From: Candidatus Gastranaerophilales bacterium
GTDB lineage: Bacteria; Cyanobacteriota; Vampirovibrionia; Gastranaerophilales; Gastranaerophilaceae
Direction of reading: 5' to 3'
DNA length: 54,439 nt
NCBI GenBank assembly: GCA_944324845.1
Contig: CALUXX010000009.1
Span: 1-54,439, forward strand
Both the position numbers and the translations under genes were made by a program. Every line of letters begins with the position of its first letter. Within the stretch, counting starts at the first letter, position 1. The notes below the pieces were generated by a model, which saw only the letters and a list, made by a program, of their open reading frames with translations, was not told where the DNA came from and searched no databases. Shown here one piece after another: positions 35,282 to 44,499 of the stretch.

Positions 35282-36109
35282 ATGGCTAACAGAAAAATTA
35301 ATCCGACAACTCCGGGACAAAGAGGTATGACAAAATGTGATTATCAAGAAATCACATCAACAACTCCTGAAAAATCTTTATTAAGATCATTGAAAAAAAC
35401 AGCAGGAAGAAATAATACAGGTAGAATTACATGTCGTCACAAAGGCGGTGGAGTAAAAAGAGCATACCGTATTATTGATTTCAAAAGAGATAAATTTGGC
35501 GTACCAGCAACTGTAAAGACTATCGAATATGATCCAAACAGAAACGTAAGAATATCATTATGTTTCTATGCAGATGGTGAAAAGAGATATATCTTAACAC
35601 CGGAAGGTTTGAATGTAGGCGATACAATTATCAGTGGTCCTGAAGCACCTGTACAAACAGGAAACGCATTACCATTAGAATTAATCCCATTAGGTTCAAT
35701 AGTTCACAACATCGAATTATTACCTGGACGTGGTGGAGTAATGGTAAGATCAGCTGGTAACTCAGCACAAGTAATGGCAAAAGAAGGTAACTATGTAACA
35801 ATAAAACTTCCTTCAGGTGAAATGAGAATGGTAAGAAAAGAATGTATGGCAACAATTGGTGCTTTAGGCAATTCAGAATTCAAAAACTTATCAATCGGAA
35901 AAGCCGGAAGAAAACGTTATATGGGTATCAGACCAACAGTACGTGGTGTAACAATGAACCCTTGCGATCACCCACACGGTGGTGGTGAAGGTAAAACAGG
36001 TCCAGGCGGACATCCTAAGACTCCTTGGGGCAAACCTGCACTTGGTTACAAGACTCGTAAAAAAGGCAAAGCTTCTGATAAGTTAATAGTTAGAAGAAGA
36101 AAGAAATAG
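35282..36109 (+). CDS. rplB: 50S ribosomal protein L2
   Basis: 275 residues, full length. 'RRLKK'-type N-terminal region, '[17 protein letters not shown]', the OB/SH3-like core with '[19 protein letters not shown]', and the conserved C-terminal loop '[20 protein letters not shown]' whose His is near the peptidyl transferase centre. L2 is essential for subunit association and peptidyl transfer. GGAGTG precedes the ATG. Confidence 0.97.
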   Translation: MANRKINPTTPGQRGMTKCDYQEITSTTPEKSLLRSLKKTAGRNNTGRITCRHKGGGVKRAYRIIDFKRDKFGVPATVKTIEYDPNRNVRISLCFYADGEKRYILTPEGLNVGDTIISGPEAPVQTGNALPLELIPLGSIVHNIELLPGRGGVMVRSAGNSAQVMAKEGNYVTIKLPSGEMRMVRKECMATIGALGNSEFKNLSIGKAGRKRYMGIRPTVRGVTMNPCDHPHGGGEGKTGPGGHPKTPWGKPALGYKTRKKGKASDKLIVRRRKK

Positions 36110-36115
36110 ATAAAA

Positions 36116-36170
36116 TTTGAGTAAAGTTTGTGCCGGAATGTGAAGGCAAACCGGCACGAAAAACTCAAAG
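36116..36170 (+). promoter_or_regulatory. Intercistronic hairpin rplB-rpsS
   Basis: In the 138-base rplB-rpsS spacer an outer stem TTTGAGT/ACTCAAA encloses an inner stem GTGCCGG/CCGGCAC. It is a compact two-tier hairpin without a T-tract, so it is more likely a processing or regulatory element than a terminator. Confidence 0.5.
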
Positions 36171-36247
36171 ACTGTTTAAAGTTAGATAAAAATTTAACGG
36201 ACGACAGAAAAAACAAAATATACTCAAACAAATAAAAGGAGAAATAA

Positions 36248-36526
36248 ATGGCACGTTCATTAAAAAAAGGTGCATATGTAGAAGAAGCTCTACAAAAGAA
36301 AATAGACAAGATGAATGCAAATTCAGAAAAGAAAGTTATAAAAACTTGGTCAAGAGCATCAATGATTGTACCAGATATGTTAAACCATACAATAGCTGTA
36401 CACAACGGGAAGACTCACGTACCTGTATATGTAACAGAACAAATGGTAGGACATAAGTTGGGCGAATTTGCACCTACAAGATTATTCAAAGGTCACGCTG
36501 GTGCAGATAAAGCAAAAAGAGGTTAG
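36248..36526 (+). CDS. rpsS: 30S ribosomal protein S19
   Basis: 92 residues, '[17 protein letters not shown]' at the start and '[19 protein letters not shown]' in the middle, both diagnostic. S19 binds the 16S head with S13 near the A-site. AAGGAG lies 6 bases before the ATG. It follows the long hairpin-bearing spacer after rplB. Confidence 0.97.
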   Translation: MARSLKKGAYVEEALQKKIDKMNANSEKKVIKTWSRASMIVPDMLNHTIAVHNGKTHVPVYVTEQMVGHKLGEFAPTRLFKGHAGADKAKRG

Positions 36527-36572
36527 TACAAATAATCCAAAGTGATATTTATATTAAATAAAGGATAAAAAA

Positions 36573-36911
36573 ATGGAAGCAAAAGCAAGACAAACAGACA
36601 TAAAAATGACAGCAAGAAAACTTCGTAGAGTAATCAACGAGGTAAGAGGAAAAGCTGTTATTGAAGCTCAAGATATGTTACGTTTTATGCCATACTTTGC
36701 AGCAAGAGTAGTAGAAAAGAACTTAAAGGCTGCAGTAGCAAACGCTCGTGAGCAGTATGGAGTTGCTCCAGAATCATTAAAGATTTCACAAATCTTTGCT
36801 GATGAGAGTGTAACATACAAACGTGCAAGAACCAGAGCACAAGGTCGTATGTATTCAAGAATGAAACGTACATCACACCTTACATTGGTAGTTAGTGATA
36901 CAACAAAATAG
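36573..36911 (+). CDS. rplV: 50S ribosomal protein L22
   Basis: 112 residues. '[19 protein letters not shown]' and the tunnel hairpin '[20 protein letters not shown]' are conserved; the latter reaches the tunnel constriction opposite L4. AAAGGA precedes the ATG. rpsC starts 11 bases later. Confidence 0.97.
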   Translation: MEAKARQTDIKMTARKLRRVINEVRGKAVIEAQDMLRFMPYFAARVVEKNLKAAVANAREQYGVAPESLKISQIFADESVTYKRARTRAQGRMYSRMKRTSHLTLVVSDTTK

Positions 36912-36922
36912 GAAATAATAAA

Positions 36923-37663
36923 ATGGGACAAAAAACACATCCAACCGGATTTAGAGTAGGTATTATAAAACCTTGGGAAAGCACATGGTATGCAAAATTC
37001 AAGGAATACCGCACTTTCGTCAAAGAAGATGATAAAATTAGAAAATTCGTAAAGAAAAAATTATATGCAGCAGGCGTATCAAGAATATTGATCGCTAGAA
37101 AAGCACAAAATACAACCATAACAGTTGTAACAGCAAAACCTGGTATAGTTGTTGGCAGAGGCGGTCAAGGTATTGATGAACTTCGTCAAGAAGTAACAAA
37201 ATACATTGGCAAACCGGTTATAATAAATGTTGTAGAAGTAGCAAGAATCGATGCAGATGCACAATTAGTAGCCGAAGCAATCGCACAACAATTAGAAAAA
37301 CGTATCGCATTCAGAAGAGCAATGAAACAAGCAATGCAAAGAACAATGCGTTCAGGCGTACAAGGTATCAAGGTAATGGTATCAGGACGTTTAGGCGGAG
37401 CTGAAATTGCACGTTCAGAATGGGCAAAAGAAGGAAGAATCCCTCTACAAACTCTAAGAGCTGACGTAGATTACGGATTTACCGAAGCAGATACAATAAT
37501 GGGTAAAATTGGTGTTAAGGTATGGATTTTCAAAGGCAACTTGATGCCTGGGGAAATGGCTGATCAAAACATCAAACATAAAAACAGCAAGGACTCTTCT
37601 GAAAAATCAGGAAGACGTCCAAGACGTGGCAGAAATGTTGAAGTTTCAACAGATGCTAAGTAA
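36923..37663 (+). CDS. rpsC: 30S ribosomal protein S3
   Basis: 246 residues. '[20 protein letters not shown]' opens the protein; the KH domain has '[16 protein letters not shown]', and the C-terminal domain has '[16 protein letters not shown]'. S3 forms the mRNA entry helicase with S4 and S5. The tail from residue 215 is Lys/Arg-rich. An A/G-rich GGAAATAATAAA stretch precedes the ATG. Confidence 0.97.
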   Translation: MGQKTHPTGFRVGIIKPWESTWYAKFKEYRTFVKEDDKIRKFVKKKLYAAGVSRILIARKAQNTTITVVTAKPGIVVGRGGQGIDELRQEVTKYIGKPVIINVVEVARIDADAQLVAEAIAQQLEKRIAFRRAMKQAMQRTMRSGVQGIKVMVSGRLGGAEIARSEWAKEGRIPLQTLRADVDYGFTEADTIMGKIGVKVWIFKGNLMPGEMADQNIKHKNSKDSSEKSGRRPRRGRNVEVSTDAK

Positions 37664-37691
37664 GGTATAAAAATAATAGGAGCAAAATATA

Positions 37692-38111
37692 ATGTTACAG
37701 CCTAAAAAGACTAAATACCGCAAAATGATGAAAGGCAGAATGAAAGGTACCGAAACTAGAGGTACAAAACTTGAATTCGGTCAATATGCACTACAAGCAG
37801 TAGAACCAGGTTGGATAACCAGCCGTCAAATCGAGGCAGCACGTCGTGCTATGACTCGTGAAATCAAACGTGGCGGTAACGTTTGGATTAAAATATTCCC
37901 AGATAAACCGATTACTGCAAAACCTGCAGAAACTCGTATGGGTTCAGGAAAAGGTAACGTAGAATACTGGGTAGCGGTTGTTAAACCAAATAGATTATTA
38001 TTTGAACTTGATTATTTTGATAGAAGTGTAGCAGTTCATGCATTAGAATTAGCAGCACAAAAATTACCTATCAAAGTTAAGATAGTAGAACAACCAAGAG
38101 AACAAGCATAG
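37692..38111 (+). CDS. rplP: 50S ribosomal protein L16
   Basis: 139 residues: '[19 protein letters not shown]', '[20 protein letters not shown]' and '[19 protein letters not shown]' are the family motifs. L16 positions the A-site tRNA in the 50S. AGGAG lies 8 bases before the ATG. Confidence 0.97.
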   Translation: MLQPKKTKYRKMMKGRMKGTETRGTKLEFGQYALQAVEPGWITSRQIEAARRAMTREIKRGGNVWIKIFPDKPITAKPAETRMGSGKGNVEYWVAVVKPNRLLFELDYFDRSVAVHALELAAQKLPIKVKIVEQPREQA

Positions 38112-38115
38112 CAGT

Positions 38116-38160
38116 TAACTCGTCTTTACAAGAGGAATCCTCGGGTCGAAAGGACGAGCT
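38116..38160 (+). promoter_or_regulatory. Intercistronic hairpin rplP-rpmC
   Basis: Outer stem CTCGTC/GACGAG with inner GAGG/CCTC in the 72-base spacer, about 25 bases ahead of the rpmC start. No T-tract follows. Confidence 0.45.
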
Positions 38161-38183
38161 AGACAAGATAAAGGAAAAGTAAA

Positions 38184-38381
38184 ATGAAATTAAGTGAAAT
38201 GCGTGAAAAATCAGTAGATGAGTTACAAAGTGCAATTATAGATTGGAAGAAACAATTACTAGATGCAAGATTGCAACTTTCAACGCACAAATTAGAAAAT
38301 ACAGCAACAATTTCTAATACAAAGAAACTTATCGCTCAAGCAAAAACAATAATAACAGAAAAAGGGGTACAAAATGCCTAA
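38184..38381 (+). CDS. rpmC: 50S ribosomal protein L29
   Basis: 65 residues, two-helix L29 fold: '[20 protein letters not shown]' and '[19 protein letters not shown]'. It sits near the tunnel exit beside L23. AAAGGA precedes the ATG. It overlaps rpsQ by 8 bases. Confidence 0.95.
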   Translation: MKLSEMREKSVDELQSAIIDWKKQLLDARLQLSTHKLENTATISNTKKLIAQAKTIITEKGVQNA

Positions 38382-38619
38382 GAAAGAAAAACAAGGAATC
38401 GTAGTTAGTAATAAAATGGACAAAACTGTCGTAGTGAAAGTTGCGTCTTACGAACCACATCCAAAATATAAGAAAATTATGGAATCAAATAAAAACTATA
38501 AAGCACACGATGAACAAAACGTTTGTAACGAAGGTGATACAGTTAGAATTGTTGAATCAAGACCAATTTCTGGCGGCAAACGTTGGACAGTAGCTGAAGT
38601 AGTTGAAAAAGCAAGATAG
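38374..38619 (+). CDS. rpsQ: 30S ribosomal protein S17
   Basis: 81 residues: '[16 protein letters not shown]', '[19 protein letters not shown]' and '[18 protein letters not shown]' identify the OB-fold S17. It binds helix 11 of 16S rRNA. The start overlaps the rpmC end; AAAAGGGG lies just upstream. Confidence 0.97.
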   Translation: MPKKEKQGIVVSNKMDKTVVVKVASYEPHPKYKKIMESNKNYKAHDEQNVCNEGDTVRIVESRPISGGKRWTVAEVVEKAR

Positions 38620-38702
38620 TTTTAAATAAACTATGATAAAAAGCAACATTACCAAAGAGTAATGAGAGGCGAAAGTAGTAAAAATACTAAAAGGAAAGAA
38701 AA

Positions 38703-39071
38703 ATGATACAACAAGAAACAAGACTAGAAGTAGCAGATAACACAGGTGCAAAACAATTGTTATGTATCCGTGTTATGGGCAGTTCAAATAAAAAGTTTGC
38801 AGCAGTTGGAGATGAAATCGTTGCTTCAGTAAAGGATGCAACTCCAAATATGGCTGTAAAAAAAGGTGAAGTTGTTCGTGCAGTTGTTGTTAGAACTAAA
38901 GCAGATATCAAACGTAATGACGGTTCAGTTATTAGATTTGATGAAAATGCAGCGGTAATTATCAACAAAGATGGCAACCCTAGAGGAACACGTGTATTCG
39001 GACCTGTAGCTCGTGAACTTAGAGATAAAGGTTATATGAAGATTGTTTCTCTTGCACCGGAAGTAATCTAG
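38703..39071 (+). CDS. rplN: 50S ribosomal protein L14
   Basis: 122 residues, the canonical length. '[20 protein letters not shown]', '[20 protein letters not shown]' and '[20 protein letters not shown]' are diagnostic. L14 forms the inter-subunit bridge B8 area. AAAGGA precedes the ATG; the 83-base spacer holds CATTAC/GTAATG. Confidence 0.97.
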   Translation: MIQQETRLEVADNTGAKQLLCIRVMGSSNKKFAAVGDEIVASVKDATPNMAVKKGEVVRAVVVRTKADIKRNDGSVIRFDENAAVIINKDGNPRGTRVFGPVARELRDKGYMKIVSLAPEVI

Positions 39072-39093
39072 TTACAACAGTAACAGATTATCC

Positions 39094-39150
39094 TGAATAT
39101 AATTCAGGACCCCAAAAGGGGCGAAACCATGTAATAGACCAATCATGGTC
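39094..39150 (+). promoter_or_regulatory. Hairpin cluster rplN-rplX
   Basis: Three consecutive small stems in the 111-base spacer: TCCTGAA/TTCAGGA, CCCC/GGGG (loop AAAA) and CCATG/CATGG. They are compact and have no T-tract. Confidence 0.45.
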
Positions 39151-39182
39151 AGTCCATGAAAAATAAAAACCAGGAGAATAAA

Positions 39183-39521
39183 ATGACAAACAAAGGTAAG
39201 AAAAATTTACATGTAAAGAAAACTGACAGAGTCGTTGTAATTGCAGGTAAAGATAAAGGAAAAATCGGCAACATAAAAAAAGTTGATTTGGAAAAAGGCA
39301 GAGTAATTGTGGAAGGTGCTAATATGGTAACAAAAGCACAAAAACCACAACCAGCTGCAGGAATCCAAGGTGGATTAATCAAATTAGAAGCTCCAATTGA
39401 TTCTTCTAATGTTATGATAATTTGCCCAGCTTGTGAAAAAGCAACAAGAGTAGAATCAAAAGTTGTTGATGGTAAAAAAGTTCGTGTTTGTAAAAAATGC
39501 GGTGAACAACTAGATGCTTAA
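39183..39521 (+). CDS. rplX: 50S ribosomal protein L24
   Basis: 112 residues from the ATG at 39183 (MTNKGKKNLHVKKTD), which has AGGAG 6 bases upstream; the in-frame ATG at 39156 has no site and adds an unconserved tail. The KOW motif is 'VVVIAGKDKGKIGNIKKVD'. The C-terminus carries a zinc-ribbon-like pair, 'ICPACEKATRVE' and 'RVCKKCGEQLDA', seen in many bacterial L24s. L24 initiates 50S assembly. Confidence 0.95.
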   Translation: MTNKGKKNLHVKKTDRVVVIAGKDKGKIGNIKKVDLEKGRVIVEGANMVTKAQKPQPAAGIQGGLIKLEAPIDSSNVMIICPACEKATRVESKVVDGKKVRVCKKCGEQLDA

Positions 39522-39589
39522 TGTGTGCCTTCCAGTTATAATATTGGCAAGGACACGACATTAATACCAATAGTAAAGGAAAAAGAAAA

Positions 39590-40147
39590 ATGACAGTAAC
39601 AAAGAATTTAAAAACAAAATATCAAGAAGATGTTGTTCCAGCTTTGAAAGAGAAGTTTGGATACAAAAATGATCATCAAGTTCCAAAACTAGTTAAAGTA
39701 GTTTTGAACATGGGTGTAGGTGAAGCTTCTCACAACTCAAAAATTGCTGATACAATTGAAGCTCAATTAACAAAAATTGCCGGTCAAAAAGCAGTTGTTA
39801 CAAAAGCTAAAAAATCAATTGCATCATACAAATTAAGAGAAGGAATGCCTGTTGGTGCAATGGCAACATTGCGTGGTGAAAGAATGTATGATTTCTTACA
39901 GAAATTAATCTGCGTTGTATTACCAAGAATTCGTGACTTCCGTGGTATCAGTGCAAAAAGTTTTGATGGACGTGGAAACTATACATTAGGCTTGAAAGAA
40001 CAAGCTTTATTCCCTGAAATCACTTATGAAGAAGTAGATTTAGTTAAGGGTATGAACGTTTCAGTTATTACAACTGCTGAAACAGATGAAGAGGCTAGAG
40101 AATTATTAAGACTTCTCGGTATGCCATTCAAAGGTAGTAAAAAATAA
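39590..40147 (+). CDS. rplE: 50S ribosomal protein L5
   Basis: 185 residues. '[20 protein letters not shown]', '[21 protein letters not shown]' and '[18 protein letters not shown]' match L5, which binds 5S rRNA in the central protuberance. AAAGGA precedes the ATG; a GTGT-CCTT/AAGG-ACAC hairpin sits in the spacer before it (39522-39556). Confidence 0.96.
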   Translation: MTVTKNLKTKYQEDVVPALKEKFGYKNDHQVPKLVKVVLNMGVGEASHNSKIADTIEAQLTKIAGQKAVVTKAKKSIASYKLREGMPVGAMATLRGERMYDFLQKLICVVLPRIRDFRGISAKSFDGRGNYTLGLKEQALFPEITYEEVDLVKGMNVSVITTAETDEEARELLRLLGMPFKGSKK

Positions 40148-40168
40148 TAAGTAATAAAGGAGAAATTC

Positions 40169-40375
40169 ATGGCTAAGAAAGCGATGATTAACAAAGAACT
40201 TAGACGAGAAAAACTTGCTGCTGCCGGAAAATACCCAACAGTAAGACTACACAACAGATGCAGTATCTGTGGTAGACCTCACGGTTTTCATAGAGATTTC
40301 GGTTTGTGCAGAATCTGTTTAAGAAAAATGGCTCACCAAGGTTTATTACCTGGTGTTACTAAAGCAAGCTGGTAG
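40169..40375 (+). CDS. rpsN: 30S ribosomal protein S14, zinc (C+) type
   Basis: 68 residues with the four-Cys zinc ribbon '[10 protein letters not shown]' and '[18 protein letters not shown]', i.e. the short zinc type rather than the roughly 100-residue zinc-free form of oxygenic Cyanobacteria. It binds the 16S head. AAAGGAG precedes the ATG by 8 bases. It is the last ribosomal gene here: the terminator at 40431 follows. Confidence 0.95.
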   Translation: MAKKAMINKELRREKLAAAGKYPTVRLHNRCSICGRPHGFHRDFGLCRICLRKMAHQGLLPGVTKASW

Positions 40376-40430
40376 TTTTAGGTTTTATCTTAACTTGCAG
40401 TTTATATGCTATAGTTTGATGTTAATAATT

Positions 40431-40458
40431 AAAAAAGGCGGTTTTTACCGCTTTTTTT
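40431..40458 (+). terminator. Terminator of the ribosomal operon
   Basis: GCGGT/ACCGC stem (extended by A/T pairs) with a 4-base T loop and seven trailing T, 55 bases after rpsN. It ends the operon before rpsH. Confidence 0.85.
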
Positions 40459-40552
40459 ATTGCAATTATGAAATTATGTAAAAATAACGCAATTTTTCTA
40501 TTTTGAATGACTTAATAATTGTGTAGTAAGTTTTTTAGTAGGTAAATTAGAT

Positions 40553-41518
40553 ATGAATATTGGATTTATTAAAGGAATTAGACAAACTATAGCAAAGCGT
40601 GCTGCCAACAAATCTGCTTATAAAGAATATAGAACAATAATTAAGGATTGGGAAAAAAGACTTAATAAGGTGTCTTGCCTCAAAATTGAAATAGCTAAAA
40701 CTCCAAGATCCATTGTTAGCAAAAACGGTTTTGTCAAAGAAACTTTAGAAACTTTACAAACTTCTGAGTTTTTAGAAAAGTTCCACAGGTTTTTAAATTC
40801 AAAAGGTTATCGCTTGCCTCATGATTTATATTTTTCTGAATCGTTTATATCTAGAAACTCTGGTGTTTTGGGCGTGCACTTTAATAAATCTATAATTTAT
40901 AATCCAAGAGGAATAAATCTTTTGGATTTGCGAATTCCAATTCATGAAACAGGTCATTGGCTTACTAAAGGAATTAATGTTCCCTTTTTATCCAATTTGA
41001 AATTTGGGAAGGATAATCACTTATATAGTTTTGGATCTTTATTGAAAAAAATTCCTTGGGTAAAAAACTTTTTTAAAGAAACTCAAATTTGTCATTTGAC
41101 TAAAAAAGAACAGCAAATTCTTCGAAAAGATTTTAAACGAGCTTGGGACGAGGGGTTCTTTAAGCATAATCCTTTACCTGCTCGGTTAAAAGAAGAAGTA
41201 AGTGCTTGTGAAACTGCTGCTAAAGCAAAAGAATGTAAAAAAGATCTTATTAAGCTATTCCGTGATTATAGAAAAAATCCTGTTGAATATTTAATGCCTA
41301 ATGCTCAATTAAATAGGTTTGAATTTGTTGCAGATTATTTTAACTTAGCGGCTCAAGGGTTTAAATTTTCACCTGAAATTACAGCAAGATATATTAAAAG
41401 TGGTGGCCCTAAAATTGAAACTATTATTACTAAAGAAGATATGGCATATTTAGAAAAACTTAGAAGACAAATTGCTAAAAAATCTCTAAGTGATTATGGT
41501 TATACAATGTCTGTTTAA
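40553..41518 (+). CDS. Predicted zinc metalloprotein with HExxH...E motif
   Basis: 321 residues. 'IPIHETGHWLTKG' gives H131-E132-x-x-H135. Downstream 'NRFEFVADYFNLAAQG' offers E257 and D261, the pattern expected for the third ligand helix of a gluzincin. Basic N-terminus ('IKGIRQTIAKRAANK'), no signal peptide, many lysines; no N-terminal F-x-G motif. It follows the ribosomal terminator and precedes the phosphoribosyltransferase-like gene. It is likely a metallopeptidase acting in the cytosol or exported by a non-classical route; substrate unknown. Confidence 0.6.
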   Translation: MNIGFIKGIRQTIAKRAANKSAYKEYRTIIKDWEKRLNKVSCLKIEIAKTPRSIVSKNGFVKETLETLQTSEFLEKFHRFLNSKGYRLPHDLYFSESFISRNSGVLGVHFNKSIIYNPRGINLLDLRIPIHETGHWLTKGINVPFLSNLKFGKDNHLYSFGSLLKKIPWVKNFFKETQICHLTKKEQQILRKDFKRAWDEGFFKHNPLPARLKEEVSACETAAKAKECKKDLIKLFRDYRKNPVEYLMPNAQLNRFEFVADYFNLAAQGFKFSPEITARYIKSGGPKIETIITKEDMAYLEKLRRQIAKKSLSDYGYTMSV

Positions 41519-41571
41519 TTTATGTGATTTTAATAGCAAAAAATATATTTAGGTGTTTTTAAAGATTTACT

Positions 41572-42900
41572 ATGCGTATTTATCCGAATTGTTATAATCA
41601 AAGTTATTATAACCAATATCAGAAAAATAATTATAAAAAATCAGAACCAAAAATTCCAATGTTAAATTCAACAGAAGTGTTGCCGACTTCAAATGTTTCG
41701 TTTAACGGGATTTTTAATTTGTCCAAATTTATCAAAAAAATTATGAGCGAGCCGATTGATGAATTTGTGCATTTTAATAAAGAGGAATATTTAAAGTTAT
41801 CAGAGGCTCAAAAGGATAAAATAAGAACTCAATTTAATTTAATTATGGAAAATGAAAATGATAATCTTAGATTGATAGGAGAGATTAATGCATATATTTC
41901 TGATTGTGTGAAAACAATGTTTGATAAAGAATTTGGCGAGGGTAAATATGTTGTGCTTCCGATAGGAAGATCTTTATCAACTATAGGAAAATCCTTAGGG
42001 GTAAGAATTGGAGAAGAAAATGTTGTTGATATTCCTTTAAGTAATGCGTATAGATTTTTTAATCCTTTTTTTAACTCTGATTATAAAGTGTATTATGGTG
42101 GGTTTGTAGATAAATTAAAAAATGATAATGGATTAAAAATATTTCTAAAGTTCCTTAAGGAGAAGAATTTAAGTAGGTCTGATATTGAAAATTCAGGTAA
42201 AAATTATATTTTAATGGATTATTGTTTGTCCGGAAATTCTTTGAAAGGTGCTGAACAATTATTTAAATCTGACTTTGTATGGGGAAATAAGAAAAGGAAT
42301 ATTTTTGCGGTTGATATTTTAAAGTTAATGGAGAATTTTGAGGATTCTGATAATTTATCTAAGTTATGCAGTTATAATTTAGGTTATAGGGTTAACAGAC
42401 ATTTAGAAAATATTTTGTATGATTCTGAATATAAGGCTTTTGCAACTATTGGAAATTCTCCTACATTATCTGATACAATTAGAGCAACACAAGTTCTTTC
42501 GGATTTTGGTGCAACTACAAGAGAAAAAAAATTTGTATGGTTTAAGTTGCTTGATTCAGTTATTGCAAAGGGTGATGATTTTAAAAGTAAATTGAAACCA
42601 AATTTAGGTCTAGCAAATAGTTTACCAAATCAAAAAGTTAGTCCCTGGAATGACTCAATTACCCAATATATAACTGATTTGAGAGATGATATGAATGATG
42701 TTATAAAACTTATGATAAAATATGATTCAAAACCTCAATCAGATGTTTTGAATGGAAAAAGGGAAGAGTTAGCAAAGTTATATTCTTTTTTAGAAAAGTG
42801 TTGTGGGGATAGAAGAAATTTGCAATGTGAATCTGATTATTACAAACGTCGTGATGAAATTCAAAAAATTATTGATGAATTAAGCTCTCAAATCGTGTAA
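41572..42900 (+). CDS. Phosphoribosyltransferase-like unknown protein with N-terminal motif
   Basis: 442 residues. After a Tyr/Asn-rich start (residues 1-30), 'TSNVSFNGIFNL' (about 40-51) carries the N-terminal F-x-G motif. 'YVVLPIGRSLSTIGKSLG' followed 80 residues later by 'ILMDYCLSGNSLKGAEQLF' recalls the PRTase fold: an Arg/Ser phosphate loop, and a hydrophobic-D-x-x-x-S-G-x-S-L loop in place of the usual VDDxxxTGxT. If correct, it would bind a phosphoribosyl or nucleotide substrate. The remaining 200 residues are helical and unrecognised. No ribosome-binding site stands out before the ATG. Confidence 0.5.
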   Translation: MRIYPNCYNQSYYNQYQKNNYKKSEPKIPMLNSTEVLPTSNVSFNGIFNLSKFIKKIMSEPIDEFVHFNKEEYLKLSEAQKDKIRTQFNLIMENENDNLRLIGEINAYISDCVKTMFDKEFGEGKYVVLPIGRSLSTIGKSLGVRIGEENVVDIPLSNAYRFFNPFFNSDYKVYYGGFVDKLKNDNGLKIFLKFLKEKNLSRSDIENSGKNYILMDYCLSGNSLKGAEQLFKSDFVWGNKKRNIFAVDILKLMENFEDSDNLSKLCSYNLGYRVNRHLENILYDSEYKAFATIGNSPTLSDTIRATQVLSDFGATTREKKFVWFKLLDSVIAKGDDFKSKLKPNLGLANSLPNQKVSPWNDSITQYITDLRDDMNDVIKLMIKYDSKPQSDVLNGKREELAKLYSFLEKCCGDRRNLQCESDYYKRRDEIQKIIDELSSQIV

Positions 42901-42989
42901 ATTGCTTTTGTCACAACAAACTATAGAATATAGAAGAATTTTTGCTCCTCTATATTCCAAATAGTTAGTGTAATAAGCTACCAACGGTG

Positions 42990-44369
42990 TTAATTACTTT
43001 TTTTCTCTATAATTGTACCGTCTTTTGTGTCTTTTAAGATAATTCCCATGTTATCAAGGGTTATTCGAATTTTGTCTGCTATTTCCCAATTCTTTTCTGC
43101 TCTGGCTTGTTGTCTTAATTTTAGTACACTGTCCATTGAATCAAATTCTTGAGAAAGTGCATTGGAAAGTTCTTTAACTGCTTTTGTCAATTCTTCTTCT
43201 GTTAAAGAGGCTTTTTCGAATGTAAAACCAAGTGTAGTGCCTAATTTATATAGTATTGTATAAGCATTTTCTTCATCTTTATTTGCTCTATTTGCCAAAT
43301 CAAACAATATTGCAAGTGCTTTTGATGTATTTAAATCTTCATCCATTGCTTCGGTGAAGGCTTTATATTCTTCTGTTTTTGTAATATCAAGTGATTCGTT
43401 TATTGGTGTTTGTTTTGCATTTACCAATCTTTTTGCACCTGCTTTTGCTGAGCTTAGCGCTTCATCTGAAAATTCTACAGGCATTCTATAGTGGTTTGTT
43501 AAAATGAATAATCTTAGTGTATTGGCATCATAATTTTTCAGTATATCATCAATGGTTAAGAAATTGCCAAGTGATTTTGACATTTTTTCTTTATTTATAG
43601 TTACAAAACCATTATGGAGCCAGTAATTTACAAATTTACAACCATTTGCACATTCTGATTGTGCAATTTCGTTTTCGTGGTGTGGAAATATCAAATCTGC
43701 ACCGCCTGCGTGAATATCAATAGTTTTTCCCAAATATTTGCGGCTCATTGCAGAGCATTCAATATGCCACCCGGGACGTCCAACTCCCCATGGTGAATTG
43801 TATCCGAATTTTTCATCTTTTTTCCATAGCGCAAAGTCAAGAGGATCTTCTTTTTGTTCTCCGACTTCTATTCTTGCTCCGCTTTCAAGTTGGTCTATTG
43901 GCTGTTTTGATAATTGACCATATCTAGGGAATTTTTTTACTCTAAAATAAACATCACCATTTGCTTCATAAGCATATCCGTTTGCGATTAAATCTTTTAC
44001 TATTGAAATCATTTCACCAAGTGTTTTTGTGGCGAATGGTTCAATATCAGGTTTGAGGGTATTTAGTGCTTTCATTGAATTTGAAAACTGTTTGTACCAA
44101 TATTGTGAAACTTCTTCAGGAGTTTTTCCTTCTTTTTCAGCTTTTTTAAGAATTTTATCATCTACATCTGTGACATTGCGGCAATATGTTACATCATAAC
44201 CTTTGAATTTTAAATATCGATATAAAACATCCCAAGTAATATAGCATCTTGCATGTCCCAAGTGTGCATAGTCATATACGGTCGGTCCGCATACATACAT
44301 TTTTACTTTGTTTTCTTCGATTGGCTTAAATTCTTCGATTGTATTTGTGTAAGAGTTAAACAGTTTCAT
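42990..44369 (-). CDS. cysS: Cysteinyl-tRNA synthetase
   Basis: 459 residues, normal length. 'MYVCGPTVYDYAHLGHAR' holds zinc ligand C27 and the HIGH-equivalent HLGH (36-39). 'GWHIECSAM' and 'HHENEIAQSE' supply the other zinc ligands, and 'KEKMSKSLGNF' is the KMSKS loop. It charges tRNA-Cys in the cytosol. The C-terminal helical domain is complete. It is transcribed alone on the minus strand. Confidence 0.95.
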   Translation of the reverse strand: MKLFNSYTNTIEEFKPIEENKVKMYVCGPTVYDYAHLGHARCYITWDVLYRYLKFKGYDVTYCRNVTDVDDKILKKAEKEGKTPEEVSQYWYKQFSNSMKALNTLKPDIEPFATKTLGEMISIVKDLIANGYAYEANGDVYFRVKKFPRYGQLSKQPIDQLESGARIEVGEQKEDPLDFALWKKDEKFGYNSPWGVGRPGWHIECSAMSRKYLGKTIDIHAGGADLIFPHHENEIAQSECANGCKFVNYWLHNGFVTINKEKMSKSLGNFLTIDDILKNYDANTLRLFILTNHYRMPVEFSDEALSSAKAGAKRLVNAKQTPINESLDITKTEEYKAFTEAMDEDLNTSKALAILFDLANRANKDEENAYTILYKLGTTLGFTFEKASLTEEELTKAVKELSNALSQEFDSMDSVLKLRQQARAEKNWEIADKIRITLDNMGIILKDTKDGTIIEKKSN

Positions 44370-44499
44370 AAAAATCCCTCATTTCTTTAATTAATACTAT
44401 CACAAAATTTTTGGTAAATATATGTAAAGATAAAAATTTTTTTAAGCAATTATTATTGTAAAAAATACTTTTTATATACATAGAAAACGGAGGATAATT

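Noticed and set aside
39156-39182. Upstream ATG for rplX
   Set aside because: No ribosome-binding site and an unconserved 9-residue extension; the ATG at 39183 has AGGAG.
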